NCBI GenBank assembly: GCA_028274465.1
Contig: CM051456.1
Coordinates: 21,299,033-21,363,032 of the forward strand
Length of the DNA: 64,000 bases
Direction: 5' to 3'
From: Plantago ovata
Taxonomy: Eukaryota > Streptophyta > Magnoliopsida > Lamiales > Plantaginaceae
Shown here: positions 46,075-56,075 of the stretch, piece after piece
Layout: each line of letters begins with the position of its first letter
Position numbering within the stretch: the stretch's first letter is position 1
Position numbers and translations under genes: made by a program
Notes under the pieces: generated by a model
Databases searched by the model: none
What the model saw: only the letters and a program-made list of their open reading frames with translations
What the model was told of the DNA's origin: nothing

Positions 46075-49000
46075 ATGTCACGATCCAACCTACAAGATTC
46101 TGGAGTGCAATTGCTTCTGCAGAAAAATGAAGTTAGTGTTTTCACTAGATACACTTATGAAAAACCATTGATTTTATATGAAACGGAATCATGATCCCAT
46201 AGTTTTTCTTGATGTGCAGGTTGTGATGAGTAATGGGATTGTAAGCTTGACATTGTCAGCTCCAACTGGTCATGTTACAAGTATAACATATAAAGGGGGA
46301 GCCAATCTGCTTGAAACTAAAAATCCAGAAGACAATCGAGGGTAAGAGCCAGTTTGGTTATTTATTTCTAACAACCACGGGGTAAGCCATAAATAGTAAA
46401 ATACAGTGTTTACTTGCTAGATATCCTGACCAGGTTTTGTAATGATCACAGGTATTGGGACGTTGTCTGGGGAGCTGAGATAGGAGGTCCCCAGGGTGTT
46501 CTAGATAAGTGAGTTTTCGGTTAACATGTTAATTAGTTACAAACATGCATTTAAGTGATCGATCGTATGTTACGTACATTTTGACATCACATGGACGACA
46601 TTGATGTTTGAATCTTGTTGTGCAGGTTGTCAGGGACGGAATATGAGGTCATATTGCAAACTGATAATCAAACGGAAATTTCATTCACAAGAAAATGGCT
46701 AGTCGGTGATGACAAAGTTCCTCTGAATGTAGACAAGAGGTAAGTTCTCTTGAAGCTATCTTAATCTGCCAAAAAAAATTGTACATTGTTTATAAGCATA
46801 TGTTATTGTATACAGATTTGTAATGTTGCGTGACTCTCCTGGATTCTACACGTATGCGGTGCTTGAGCGTTTAAAAGGATGGCCTGCATTTGGAATCGGG
46901 GAAGGGAGATTCGTTTTCAAGCTTGACGAAAAAAAGTAAGTGTCTGGCTAACATACTAGTTAGATTTTGATATTTCTTAAGGATATTCTAACCAAAACCT
47001 GTGTAGGTTCCATTACATGGCCATGTCAGACGAGAGACAAAGGGTCATGCCAATGCCTGAGGATCGTACTACAGGCGTTGTTCTTGATTATCCAGAAGCC
47101 GTTCTCTTGACTAATCCATCAAATCCCGACCTGACAGGGGAGGTACTTTTAATGCACATCCTGTGATGAACAAGTACAAATTCGAGTGAGACGGTGCTTA
47201 TCACCAGAATAAGTGAATAACATGAATTGTCTTTCTGTTAAAAAAATAATTAGGTGGATGATAAGTACTTTTACTCGTGCGATAACAAGGATAACAAGGT
47301 TCATGGTTGGGTGAGCAATGACGTTGTTCCAACAGGATTCTGGATAATAACACCAAGCAATGAGTTTCGCACCGGTGGACCGTTTAAACAAGATCTTACA
47401 TCTCATGTTGGTCCTACTGCACTTTCTGTAAGTACTCTTAACAGACCAGTCTTGTTGTTACCTTATGATGTTATGATTACTAATTGCATTTTTTGCATAT
47501 TGAAAGATGTTTATCAGCTCGCATTATGCCGGTAGGAATCTGTCTCTTCACTTTGAGATGGATGAGTACTGGAAGAAGGTTTTTGGGCCTGTCTTTATTT
47601 ATCTCAACTCTGATGGCGAAGCAAACTCTAATCCGACTGCCCTATGGGATGAGGCTAAGCAAAGGGTACGTCCGTGGCTTTGTTGAAATCAATATCAAGC
47701 TTGCTATTGTACTGTGGCGACATGGTTCAATGTCTTCTTTCATGTCGTGATATATAATCATAGCTTGTTCGTTATTGATATAAGATGGAGAAAGAGGTCG
47801 CGAGTTGGCCATACAGTTTTCCAGTTTGCTCTGACTTCCTCAAATCCAACCAAAGGGGTGTTGTAACCGGTCAATTACTTGTTCATGATAAGTATGTTGT
47901 TTTACAATTGTATAAACAAGAACTGAAATATTCACTATTCGAGTTAATATATTAACCTTAAATCTTAGGTTGGTCGATAAGCAAGCTGTACCAGCTGCCT
48001 CCGCTTATGTAGGACTCGCGCCACCAGTCCAAGTTGGAACTTGGCAGAATGAAAGCAAGGTTAATACCCAATACACTAAGTTGAAAAATCTTGCTACAAA
48101 ATATATTCAGGTTTAGTTGCATCCTAGCAGTGCAAATCGGCTACAACCTCTAACCTGTAAATTTGTGTGATTCGGCAGGGGTATCAGTTTTGGACGCAAA
48201 CAGATCGTGATGGAAACTTTCTCATAAAAAATGTGTTGCCAGGAACATACAGCTTGTATGCGTCAATTCCTGGAAGATTAGGAGATTATACACATTCTCC
48301 TGTCATCACAATCACTCCAGGTTGATAATTGTTGTAAATTGTTAGAAGCAAAAAAAAAAAAAAAAAAGAAGTTTATTCATAGAATCTTAATTTTTTACGT
48401 GTAATGTTGTTGCAGGATCAAGTATTAGTGTCAGCAATGCCGTTTTTGAGCCTCCTAGGAGTGGTCATACGCTGTGGGAGATTGGAATCCCAGACCGTAC
48501 AGCTGCAGAGTTCTTCATTCCAGAACCTAACACAACATTTAAGACGTATCCATACCATGTACCTATAGAGAAGTAAGTCCACATGAAATCTATACATCAT
48601 ATGCACTTTTAGGTAAGAAACAAACAATCATCAAATACTCTAGGTTGATGGTGCAGGTTCAGAAAATACGGACTCTGGAGGCGATATACTGACTTGTACC
48701 CGTCGAATGATCTAGTTTTCACAGTCGGCACAAGTGATTACACTAAAGATTGGTTCTTCACGCATGTTAACAGGTACATTTCCATGTTTTCTAGATAATG
48801 TTCAAAGAGGCACATTTTCCAATTTCCAAAGACAACTGAAGTGTAATCGTAAAGAACATATCCAAACAGAGTGAAACGAAATTAAAGCTAGGGTTAGGGG
48901 TTCACAACTAAATGGTCTAAGATTATTTCATAGTTGATGCAATTAATATAGGTTTTTATTTAAACGCTTGGAGATGAAGATTTCCTCTCTGCTAATTGAA

Positions 49001-49559
49001 CGATTCATGCCATGTAGCAGTCGTAATCGTTGCTATGTGATTTTGTTAAAAATAATTCCTAAAATAGAAAGTTTCATAACAACTCATATCTTTGAAATTC
49101 AGACAAGTAGGCTATAATCAGTATGCAGCAACAACATGGCAGATTGTATTCGACCTTAAGAGTGTCAACAAAGTCGGAACTTACACTCTGCAGTTGGCTT
49201 TGGCATCGTGCAATGGAGCTGAACTGCAAGTATGTTTTCTCATCTCCAACATAGAACATAAACTTATCAATGCCTATAGCATTGTATGATCACTTGATGT
49301 TGACCAGAAAATTTTGTTTCGTGCACAGATACGTATCAACGATCCAAAATCAAATGCAGTTTTTACAACAGGAGTGATAGGCCTGGACAATGCAGTAGCA
49401 AGACATGGAATACATGGGTTGTACCATTTGTACAACATTGGCATACAAGGCAATACACTTGTTACCGGAAACAACACAATTTTTCTCACACAAGCTAAAG
49501 CGGAGTTGACTTTTAGTGAAGTTATGTACGACTACATCCGTTTGGAGGGACCGTTGTAA
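46075..49559 (+). CDS. Rhamnogalacturonan lyase (polysaccharide lyase family 4)
   Basis: Fifteen exons join in frame to 636 residues: 46075-46131, 46220-46341, 46452-46508, 46626-46739, 46816-46935, 47007-47142, 47254-47427, 47507-47665, 47785-47891, 47969-48059, 48179-48320, 48416-48572, 48657-48773, 49103-49229 and 49329-49559. Order: N-terminal beta-sandwich catalytic domain (~15-330; GYWDVVWG, GWPAFGIGEGRFVFKL), fibronectin-III-like domain (~335-430; GNFLIKNVLPGTYSLYA) and C-terminal carbohydrate-binding-like domain (~440-632; LWEIGIPDRTAAEFF). PL4 enzymes cut rhamnogalacturonan I in pectin by beta-elimination, acting in wall remodelling. No signal peptide is visible from this ATG. The base before it follows an AG, so a missed upstream exon is possible; some plant family members also start this way. 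All exons are open, so it looks functional. Confidence 0.92.
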
Positions 49560-50342
49560 TTTTGTGTTATATACATAAACGGGCAAGCAGTTTCCAATGA
49601 CAATGAGTAAAACAACATATAAAGAAAAGCTTTAGCCCTCAAATCGTCATATTCAAATAATAACTTGGAGTCTGAATCTTTAAAAGTATGCAAATGTACT
49701 CTCATAAATCTGAAGTAGTAAAGTAAGATGACTCTCATAAGTATTGTAAAAACAGATCTATTAAATTCGTTGTATGAAGTAAACGGAGGGCCCTTGACCA
49801 GGTAGAATTTTCGAGCTTTTAGGCGGAACACTTATACCTTCTCCCTCGCTATAGGAACCATTCAGAGGGGTGCCCAAATGGCACCCCCTGGAGCTGAAGA
49901 AACCACCCGTGTACCCCAACAGGGTATCCAAGGTCAACTACATACATCCCTGGTCGCGATTCATAATTAGGGATGGCAATGGGTTGGGTTGGGCTTTCAG
50001 AGGCCCGGTCGAGCCCGGGAAGACTAGCACCAAGCTCAGGCCCGACCCATGGCCTGGGTCGGGCCTGAACATTAGGCCCAAGTCCGGGCCCGTCATGGGC
50101 CGGGTTGGGCCTAAGGTTTTAAAAAATAAAATTTCCCAAATATTTAGTACTCAAAATGTTCTTTTTTTTTTTTGTAGTTATGTAGTGTAGTATTAGTTGA
50201 ATGGTGAATCTATTTAATATATATCTTTTTGCTTGAGATCAAATATTTTGATATCACTTTATATCATTTGAAACTTATCATGAACTTCTTTATTTGACAT
50301 ATTGAAATTAGTTAATATTAAATTACTTAATAAATTATAATA

Positions 50343-51056
50343 AAGGGTCCATTGATATTTTATACCCTCTTAGCGTCCCTAATAACGAAATGAACCACCT
50401 TAATTTATCAATTACATTTTAGTCCAAAGTCAACAAAAATTCACTATTCCAAAATTGAATTTTGATGAAACCAAACAAAACTTAATGTTTTCAAATAAAT
50501 GAGATAAAGAATTAAAAGAAAAACTAAGTAAAATACTAAAATAATAAAATAAATTTTACAGAGAAAAAATCTTAACTAAAAAAAAAAAAAATTATCTTCA
50601 TCATCCCCAAAGCTTCGGTATCGTAATTTTTTCCGGTACCAGAGCTCCAGCGCCGAAAACGGTGGAGCAAGCTGCTCCACCACCATTAACGGTGCAGGAA
50701 GCAGCTTGCTCCACCACCAGATCAGTGGAGCAGCAGCTCCACCATTGCTCCTCCGTTACCGGCACCGGAGCTCCGATACCGAAATTATCCAGTACCGAAA
50801 CTTTAGCGAAGAAGAAGATGGATGGATCTTGTTAAATATTTAATTTTTATTTTATTTTATAATTCTATTTAGATTTTTTTTAAATCTTTAAATTAATTTT
50901 TTGATTGAAAATATTTATTTTTCTCAAGTCATGTTTGATTGGAAGGTGTTTAAAGTGTTGGTCAACTCAAATGGACTAAAATGTAATTGAATTTGAACTA
51001 TAATGTAATTGATAACACAAGAGGGTACTTTATGAGAAAGACCTTCATAGTGAACC
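50343..51056. mobile_element. Foldback element FB2
   Basis: Inverted arms (tataccctcttagcg on the left, inverse of gagggtactttat on the right; caattacattttagtcc mirrored) enclose a GC-rich core at about 50625-50815. The core is built from ccggtacc, gagctcc and ggtggagca/tgctccacc palindromes. Flanking 9-mers attataata (50334-50342) and attataatc (51057-51065) match at 8 of 9. Confidence 0.75.
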
Positions 51057-51086
51057 ATTATAATCAATTTTCTCTTATATAAATAT

Positions 51087-51876
51087 AGGGTTCATAACTT
51101 TTAACTACCCTTTTAGCGCTTCTAATTACGGATTAATCCCCCATAGATCAACAATATCGAAAAAGAGCTTCTTACAACATTCCAATTACAAATTTGGACA
51201 TTTTGAGTTGACAAAATCCAATTTCTGAAAATTTTATTTTCAAACCAAACAGCCTTAACTTTGAAAAACGAAAAATTAATAAAAAAGTTTAAAAGAATTC
51301 ATTAAATCATCAGAAAATTCATTAAACATTTTTAAAATAAAAAATAATTATAAATAAATAAAATTAAACTTAAAAAAGAGGTGGAGCTTCAGCTCCGCCA
51401 TTAATGGCGGAGCTGAAGCTCTGCCATCATGGCGGAGCTGAGCTCCGCAAGATCTGGGGGGAGTAGAAGCTCCGCTTGTTAATGGCGGAGCTATGCTCTG
51501 CCAGATCTAGGCGGACCTTGCTCCGCTAGATCAATGGCGGAGCTCTGGTGGAGCTTTAGCTCCACTGTTTTTCGGTGGAGCTCCACCGAAAAACTTGATG
51601 GAGCTTAGCTCCGCCATTAATGGTGGAGCTAAAGCTCCACCAAATTTTTTATTTAATTTATTAATTATTTATTTTTTTAATTTTTCTATATTTTAGCTTA
51701 ACTTTTTATTTTTAAAACTTATAAGCTTAGGGCATGTTTGGTTTGAAAACTAAAATTTCAGATTTTGGATTTGGTCAACTCAACAAGTGAATTTTGTCTC
51801 AATTTGTAATTGTTGATATAAGATGACTTAATTTGAGAATGGGTGCTCTAAGAGGGTACTAAAGTGAAATTATCTC
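51087..51876. mobile_element. Foldback element FB3
   Basis: A perfect 9-bp duplication, tataaatat, flanks it (51078-51086 and 51877-51885). The arms mirror at gtttggtttgaaaa / ttttcaaaccaaac and near the ends at actaccctttta / agagggtact. The core (about 51378-51655) repeats ggcggagct/agctccgcc and ggtggagct/agctccacc palindromes. Confidence 0.82.
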
Positions 51877-51907
51877 TATAAATATACTAAAAATATAGTA
51901 TATAAAA

Positions 51908-52921
51908 GGGTAATTTGCATCTACCCCCCTTGCTAGTTTGGTTAATAACAGATCTTGCCCCTCTTAGTTGAACAATTACATGTAGTCCAATGTTAGATAA
52001 AAACAAATACAGATAGCCCCACGAACTTGACTTTTTTCGAATTAAGGGCCGAAAGTTACAAATTTTCCCCTGTCAGAATTTCAGATTTTGGCCTGAGCCA
52101 AACACCTTAACTTTTCATTATTTACACATTTGACTCTAAACTATTTTATTTTACAAAATTAATTTTAATCTATTTCAAATTAACCACAAAAATTATATAA
52201 ACTTTAAAAGGAACTAATAATTATTGTAAAAGAACCCAAACTAAATTTTTATTTCAAATCAGCCCCAAAATAAAAAATATAAAAAAAAAGAAGTCGGAGC
52301 TATAATAGCTCCGACAACAACTCCGTTTGAAGCTCCTGGCTGGAGCTGTAAAAAATCTCCCGACAGGAGCTTTCTACAGCTCCGATTGGAGCTGTTTCAA
52401 GCTCCTGGTCGGAGCTGTAAAAAAGCTCGCGCAGAAGCTTTTTACAGCTCCCATCGGAGCACAACTCCGATCGAAGGAAGCTGTTTGAAGCTCTTGGCCA
52501 GAGCTGTAAAAAAGCTCACGCCAGGAGCTTCAAACAGCTCGCATCGGAGCTGTTTTACAGCTCCAAAACAGCTCCGATCGGAGTTGTTTAAACAACTCCG
52601 GTCGGGAGCTGTAGCATTTCCGGTACCGGAATTATTCTGGTACCGGAAGTGTAAGAAGAAGAAGAAGATATAGAAAAAGAAAAGAAAAGGGAAAAGATAA
52701 AAGAAAATGAAGAAAAGAGAAAAGATAAAAAGAAGGGAAAAAGAAGAAAAGGAAAAATGAGTATTAAAAAACTAAGGCCTTGTTTGGCCTGAGTTTTTTG
52801 AAAATTTAATAAGGTTTAGGTCAAATATTTTCCGGTCTCTGGGGCTATATGTAATTGTTGAACTAGCGAGGAAGAATCCATAATTAGGGTCTCCAACAGG
52901 GTGGTTCAATGTAATTTACCC
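51908..52921. mobile_element. Foldback element FB4
   Basis: A perfect 9-bp duplication, tatataaaa, flanks it (51899-51907 and 52922-52930). Ends are gggtaatttgcat and the inverse of atgtaatttaccc. Arms mirror over gttgaacaattacatgtag. The core (about 52290-52655) repeats agctccgat/atcggagct-type palindromes and ends in a ccggtaccgg pair. The duplication length and G-rich ends fit Mutator-type transposition. Confidence 0.85.
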
Positions 52922-53429
52922 TATATAAAATGATTGTATATCACTTGGAAATCTTATATGTATAGAAAAGTACTCATATGTTTTTTTAGATTGTTTACGT
53001 ATCCATTTTAGTCCGTTTCTTTAGATTGTTTACGCTTCCTTTTTTGGCAAATTTTTATCTCACAACTTTATTGTGGGTCCTGCCACTAACTCAAACACCA
53101 CACACATTATATCAACCTCCTTAAAAACCGTTCCAAAAGCAAACGTAAATAATCTAAAAAAACGGATGAGTATTAAAAATGTGTAAAGTACAACATCATT
53201 CAATAATACAAGTGTATAAATATTATAAATTCAATAGTTATATATACATATTTATATATATATAAAATATAAATCCTATATATATTCACGGGCCGGGTCT
53301 ACGGGCCAAGATGTTAGGCCCGGGCCCATGGGCATGGCAATAAACCCAAGCCCGGCCCATGGGCCACTCTTGGCCGGGGCTGGGCCCGGTATATCGGCCC
53401 GGGTCGGGTAGCCCACATTGCCATCCCTA

Positions 53430-54127
53430 TGTATAACCGGTTGATAGCATAAGAGGAGCCACTAGGTTCTATCCACTGTTGGTTGAAACTTGATCAGGAT
53501 GTAGTACAGGGAGGCGTTAATACTTTCTGATCTTGAATCGTATTTCAGTAATTGGTCCGCTAGAAATTGTGTCACAAGCGTTTTCTGGTTGGACTTGTGT
53601 AATATAATTTGTATTCTATTGTTTCGGACCGTGAAAGTCACTATGAATATCAACCTCATTGAAATACACAGTTTAATAATAGATAACCATTAGAAATATC
53701 AAATTGAACCTGTTTGAATGTAGTTCATATAATGCAATAATAACAAATAATGAATCGAGTAATGAAACCGAATAGAAATCAAGTTTGGTAATTCCACCGT
53801 ACACTATGCTACTATGCTATGTTGCATGAGAAATTGAGAATTCCGTCTCAACGTGACAGATTAATTGCCTTCTACATCATTTATCATTTATGTGTTGTCT
53901 TCTTTGTAATGAAGGAAAGAGTTCAATGGGACAATGCTCAATATCATAAGCTTAATGATACAAGTACTTTCTTCACATTATATTCTTGATATATGAAAAA
54001 TAATTAGTGATTCTAAAGATTAAAATAAAATTAGTCATGTGCTTTTGAATTAATAATATGTTATTTAATTAAATGAACTTTTAAATTACAACCATAATTA
54101 AAAAATAAAAATAACAATAGTAAAAAA
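53430..54127. other. Intergenic DNA, nothing recognised
   Basis: AT-rich sequence between the hAT-like element and the tRNA gene. No coding or bounded repeat signal seen. Confidence 0.5.
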
Positions 54128-54200
54128 TGGAGGTGCGGGGAATCGAACCCCGTGCCTCTCGCATGCGAAGCGAGCGCTCTACCATATGAGCTACACCCCC
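54128..54200 (-). tRNA. tRNA-Ala, anticodon CGC
   Basis: The 73-nt minus-strand sequence folds as a full cloverleaf. The acceptor stem GGGGGTG/CACCTCC has one G-T pair, and the D arm is TAGCTCATATGGTAGAGC. The anticodon stem is CTCGC/GCGAG with loop TTCGCAT (anticodon CGC). The T arm carries GGTTCGATTCC and the discriminator base is A. The A and B boxes are intact, no intron is present, and a run of T follows directly (54127-54122 on the minus strand) as Pol III terminator. It looks functional and decodes GCG. Confidence 0.95.
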
Positions 54201-54495
54201 TTATGCTTTCTTATAACATGTATTAGTTATCAATATGTAAGATAGTTATGATAATACCTCCACAACACGAACATGATTGGTGTTTATAATAGTTTCAATT
54301 TAATTTGTGGAGAAGTTAGTAGTAAAAAAATGACTTGATAGAGAATTTAATTGGTATTTTTAAAAAACTATTTAAATGTAAAAAATTTATAAAAGGCAGT
54401 GCTTATTGGACAAAAACAACTTAAAAGGCAGGTTCATTTAAAGAAAGTTGTTCAAGGATGTCATACCTAACTTCTCCAACTATAAATTATTCAAC
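54201..54495. other. Short intergenic stretch with a 20-bp direct repeat
   Basis: gttgttcaaggatgtcatac occurs twice (near 54447 and 54509), about 60 bp apart. The second copy lies at the downstream edge of the LINE relic. Confidence 0.6.
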
Positions 54496-55145
54496 TTAAT
54501 TAGAAATGTTGTTCAAGGATGTCATACTCATCTTCTCCACCATCCCTTTTACTAGTTTTTGCCAAACCACCCAATGAATCCTTTTATCAGTCCTCCCAGT
54601 AATGGACTCAATTTCATCCACCAAATATTCAAGTAACTTAAAACAACTCATAAGATATGTACGTGGGAATAGCTTTAGATAAAAGCTTATTCTCATACGA
54701 CACTGGAACCTTATTCCAGACCCTCCCTCAACCAACTAAAAGCCTCCTTCTTAGACCTACCCATATATTCTTAGACCTCTCCCTTGTTCCAAATACTTCT
54801 CATGTTTATCAATTAACTACCATGACTGTAAGAACACCCCTCACCTCCTCCACCGTCTCACTCCTCGTATTTTTACTGATGAAAACCGTACACTTGTCCA
54901 AAGTTATCTCCTGATCACTAGACGCAACACTATACCAATGCAATAGCGACAAAATTTCCAAAGCTGCCTCAGAAGTAACTTAACAAAATAATAAAGTATC
55001 ATCAAGAATGAAGATGAGAGATCATTGGTGCATATACAGGGAGTAACACCTACACCCCTAAATACCTCCCTCTCTCCAACATCATGAGTCAAAGAGCTAA
55101 AAGCCTCATTAATAAACAAAAAAATATGAGGGATTCGAGATCTTC
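54496..55145 (-). pseudogene. LINE reverse transcriptase fragment
   Basis: On the minus strand broken frames give a recognisable RT order: NEAFSSLTHDVGEREVFRGV, a DDTLLF catalytic-box match, ITLDKCTVFISKNT, a W-rich segment (LLVGWGRVWNKVPVS) and IPTYISYELF. Several stops and frameshifts separate them. It is an old, internally truncated copy, from a different subfamily than the LINE at 6930-8740. The CACTA end at 55149 lies next to its upstream edge. Confidence 0.7.
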
Positions 55146-55148
55146 TTG

Positions 55149-55799
55149 CACTACAAAATAAATCAGGTTTTTAGCCATGGATCTATCCGTGGCTAAAAAG
55201 GTCGAATTCGTGGCTAAAATGGGTTAGCCACGGATAGATACGTTACTAATAAGGCCGTGGCCATTTTGGCGTAACAACTATTTAGCCACGGATAGTTAGC
55301 GACGATTTTGTGACGGGTAAAGGGTTGACCGGGTTGGATCCGGACTTTCTGACTGATATAATCTATCCGTGGCTACGGTTACCAACAGATAAAATATATC
55401 CGTTAGTATAGTATGTACAATATATAGTAAAATTAAGAACATGTGATATTGTAACAAATAGAATTTATTCGTTGATGCTTTTAGCCACAGATAAATTCTA
55501 GCTGTGGCTAAATGATTTTGTTATTTTTTCAGTTATCATTCTTAATATTATACGGGTGATAATACTGTTTGATTATTGTATATCTTATTTCAAGAGAATT
55601 GTAGATTTAATTTTATACAAAATCATACAAATATAGAAAAACCATTAGAATATATGAAATTCAAACAAACTAAAAGTGTACTACGAAACAAACAAAACAA
55701 AAGTAAAGTAAAATGTACGTTCGAAACAAACAAAAGTAAAGTGTTCTAGATAAACATAAGATAGCCAGACTGGTGCTATATATCACGGGTTCTCAACTA
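55149..55799. mobile_element. CACTA (En/Spm) transposon terminus and subterminal repeats
   Basis: The end reads cactacaaaataaatcagg, the CACTA signature, and ttg (55146-55148) would be one copy of a 3-bp target duplication. Behind it ttagccacgga / tccgtggctaa motifs recur in both orientations to about 55510, the usual subterminal transposase-binding array. The opposite terminus (..TTTGTAGTG) was not found in the remaining 8.8 kb, so the element is truncated or extends beyond the window. Confidence 0.85.
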
Positions 55800-56075
55800 C
55801 ACCCAAAGCATCGTCCCAGTGCGCCGGATTGATCGGTTCCGTCAACTGCTTGCCCCAGTATGCATCCCACAGCGCATAATGGTCGGGGTCGATGTAGACA
55901 ACCCAAGCATGGGACTCATCATGGACACGTAATTGCTTGGCTCTGTAAACTATTTGCTTGTAGATGACGAACGCCTCGTTGTTGAAGACCTTCCACAGAT
56001 GCTTCGTATGCACACTAGGGATCCAGTAATACTTCTGCAAGAGTTTAGTTACTTCAATAAGCCAAACACAGTAGA

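Larger units (their letters stand above)
49968..53429. mobile_element. Non-autonomous hAT-like element with three nested foldback elements
   Basis: The left end tagggatggcaat is mirrored at the right end (attgccatcccta). Both subterminal regions are rich in GGGCC/GGCCC blocks (about 49980-50120 and 53288-53415). The 8 bases outside each end (ttcataat, tgtataac) agree at 5 of 8, compatible with a decayed 8-bp hAT duplication. No transposase is recognisable. The element begins about 410 bp past the lyase stop codon. Most of its 3.46 kb is made of foldback elements FB2, FB3 and FB4. Confidence 0.72.
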
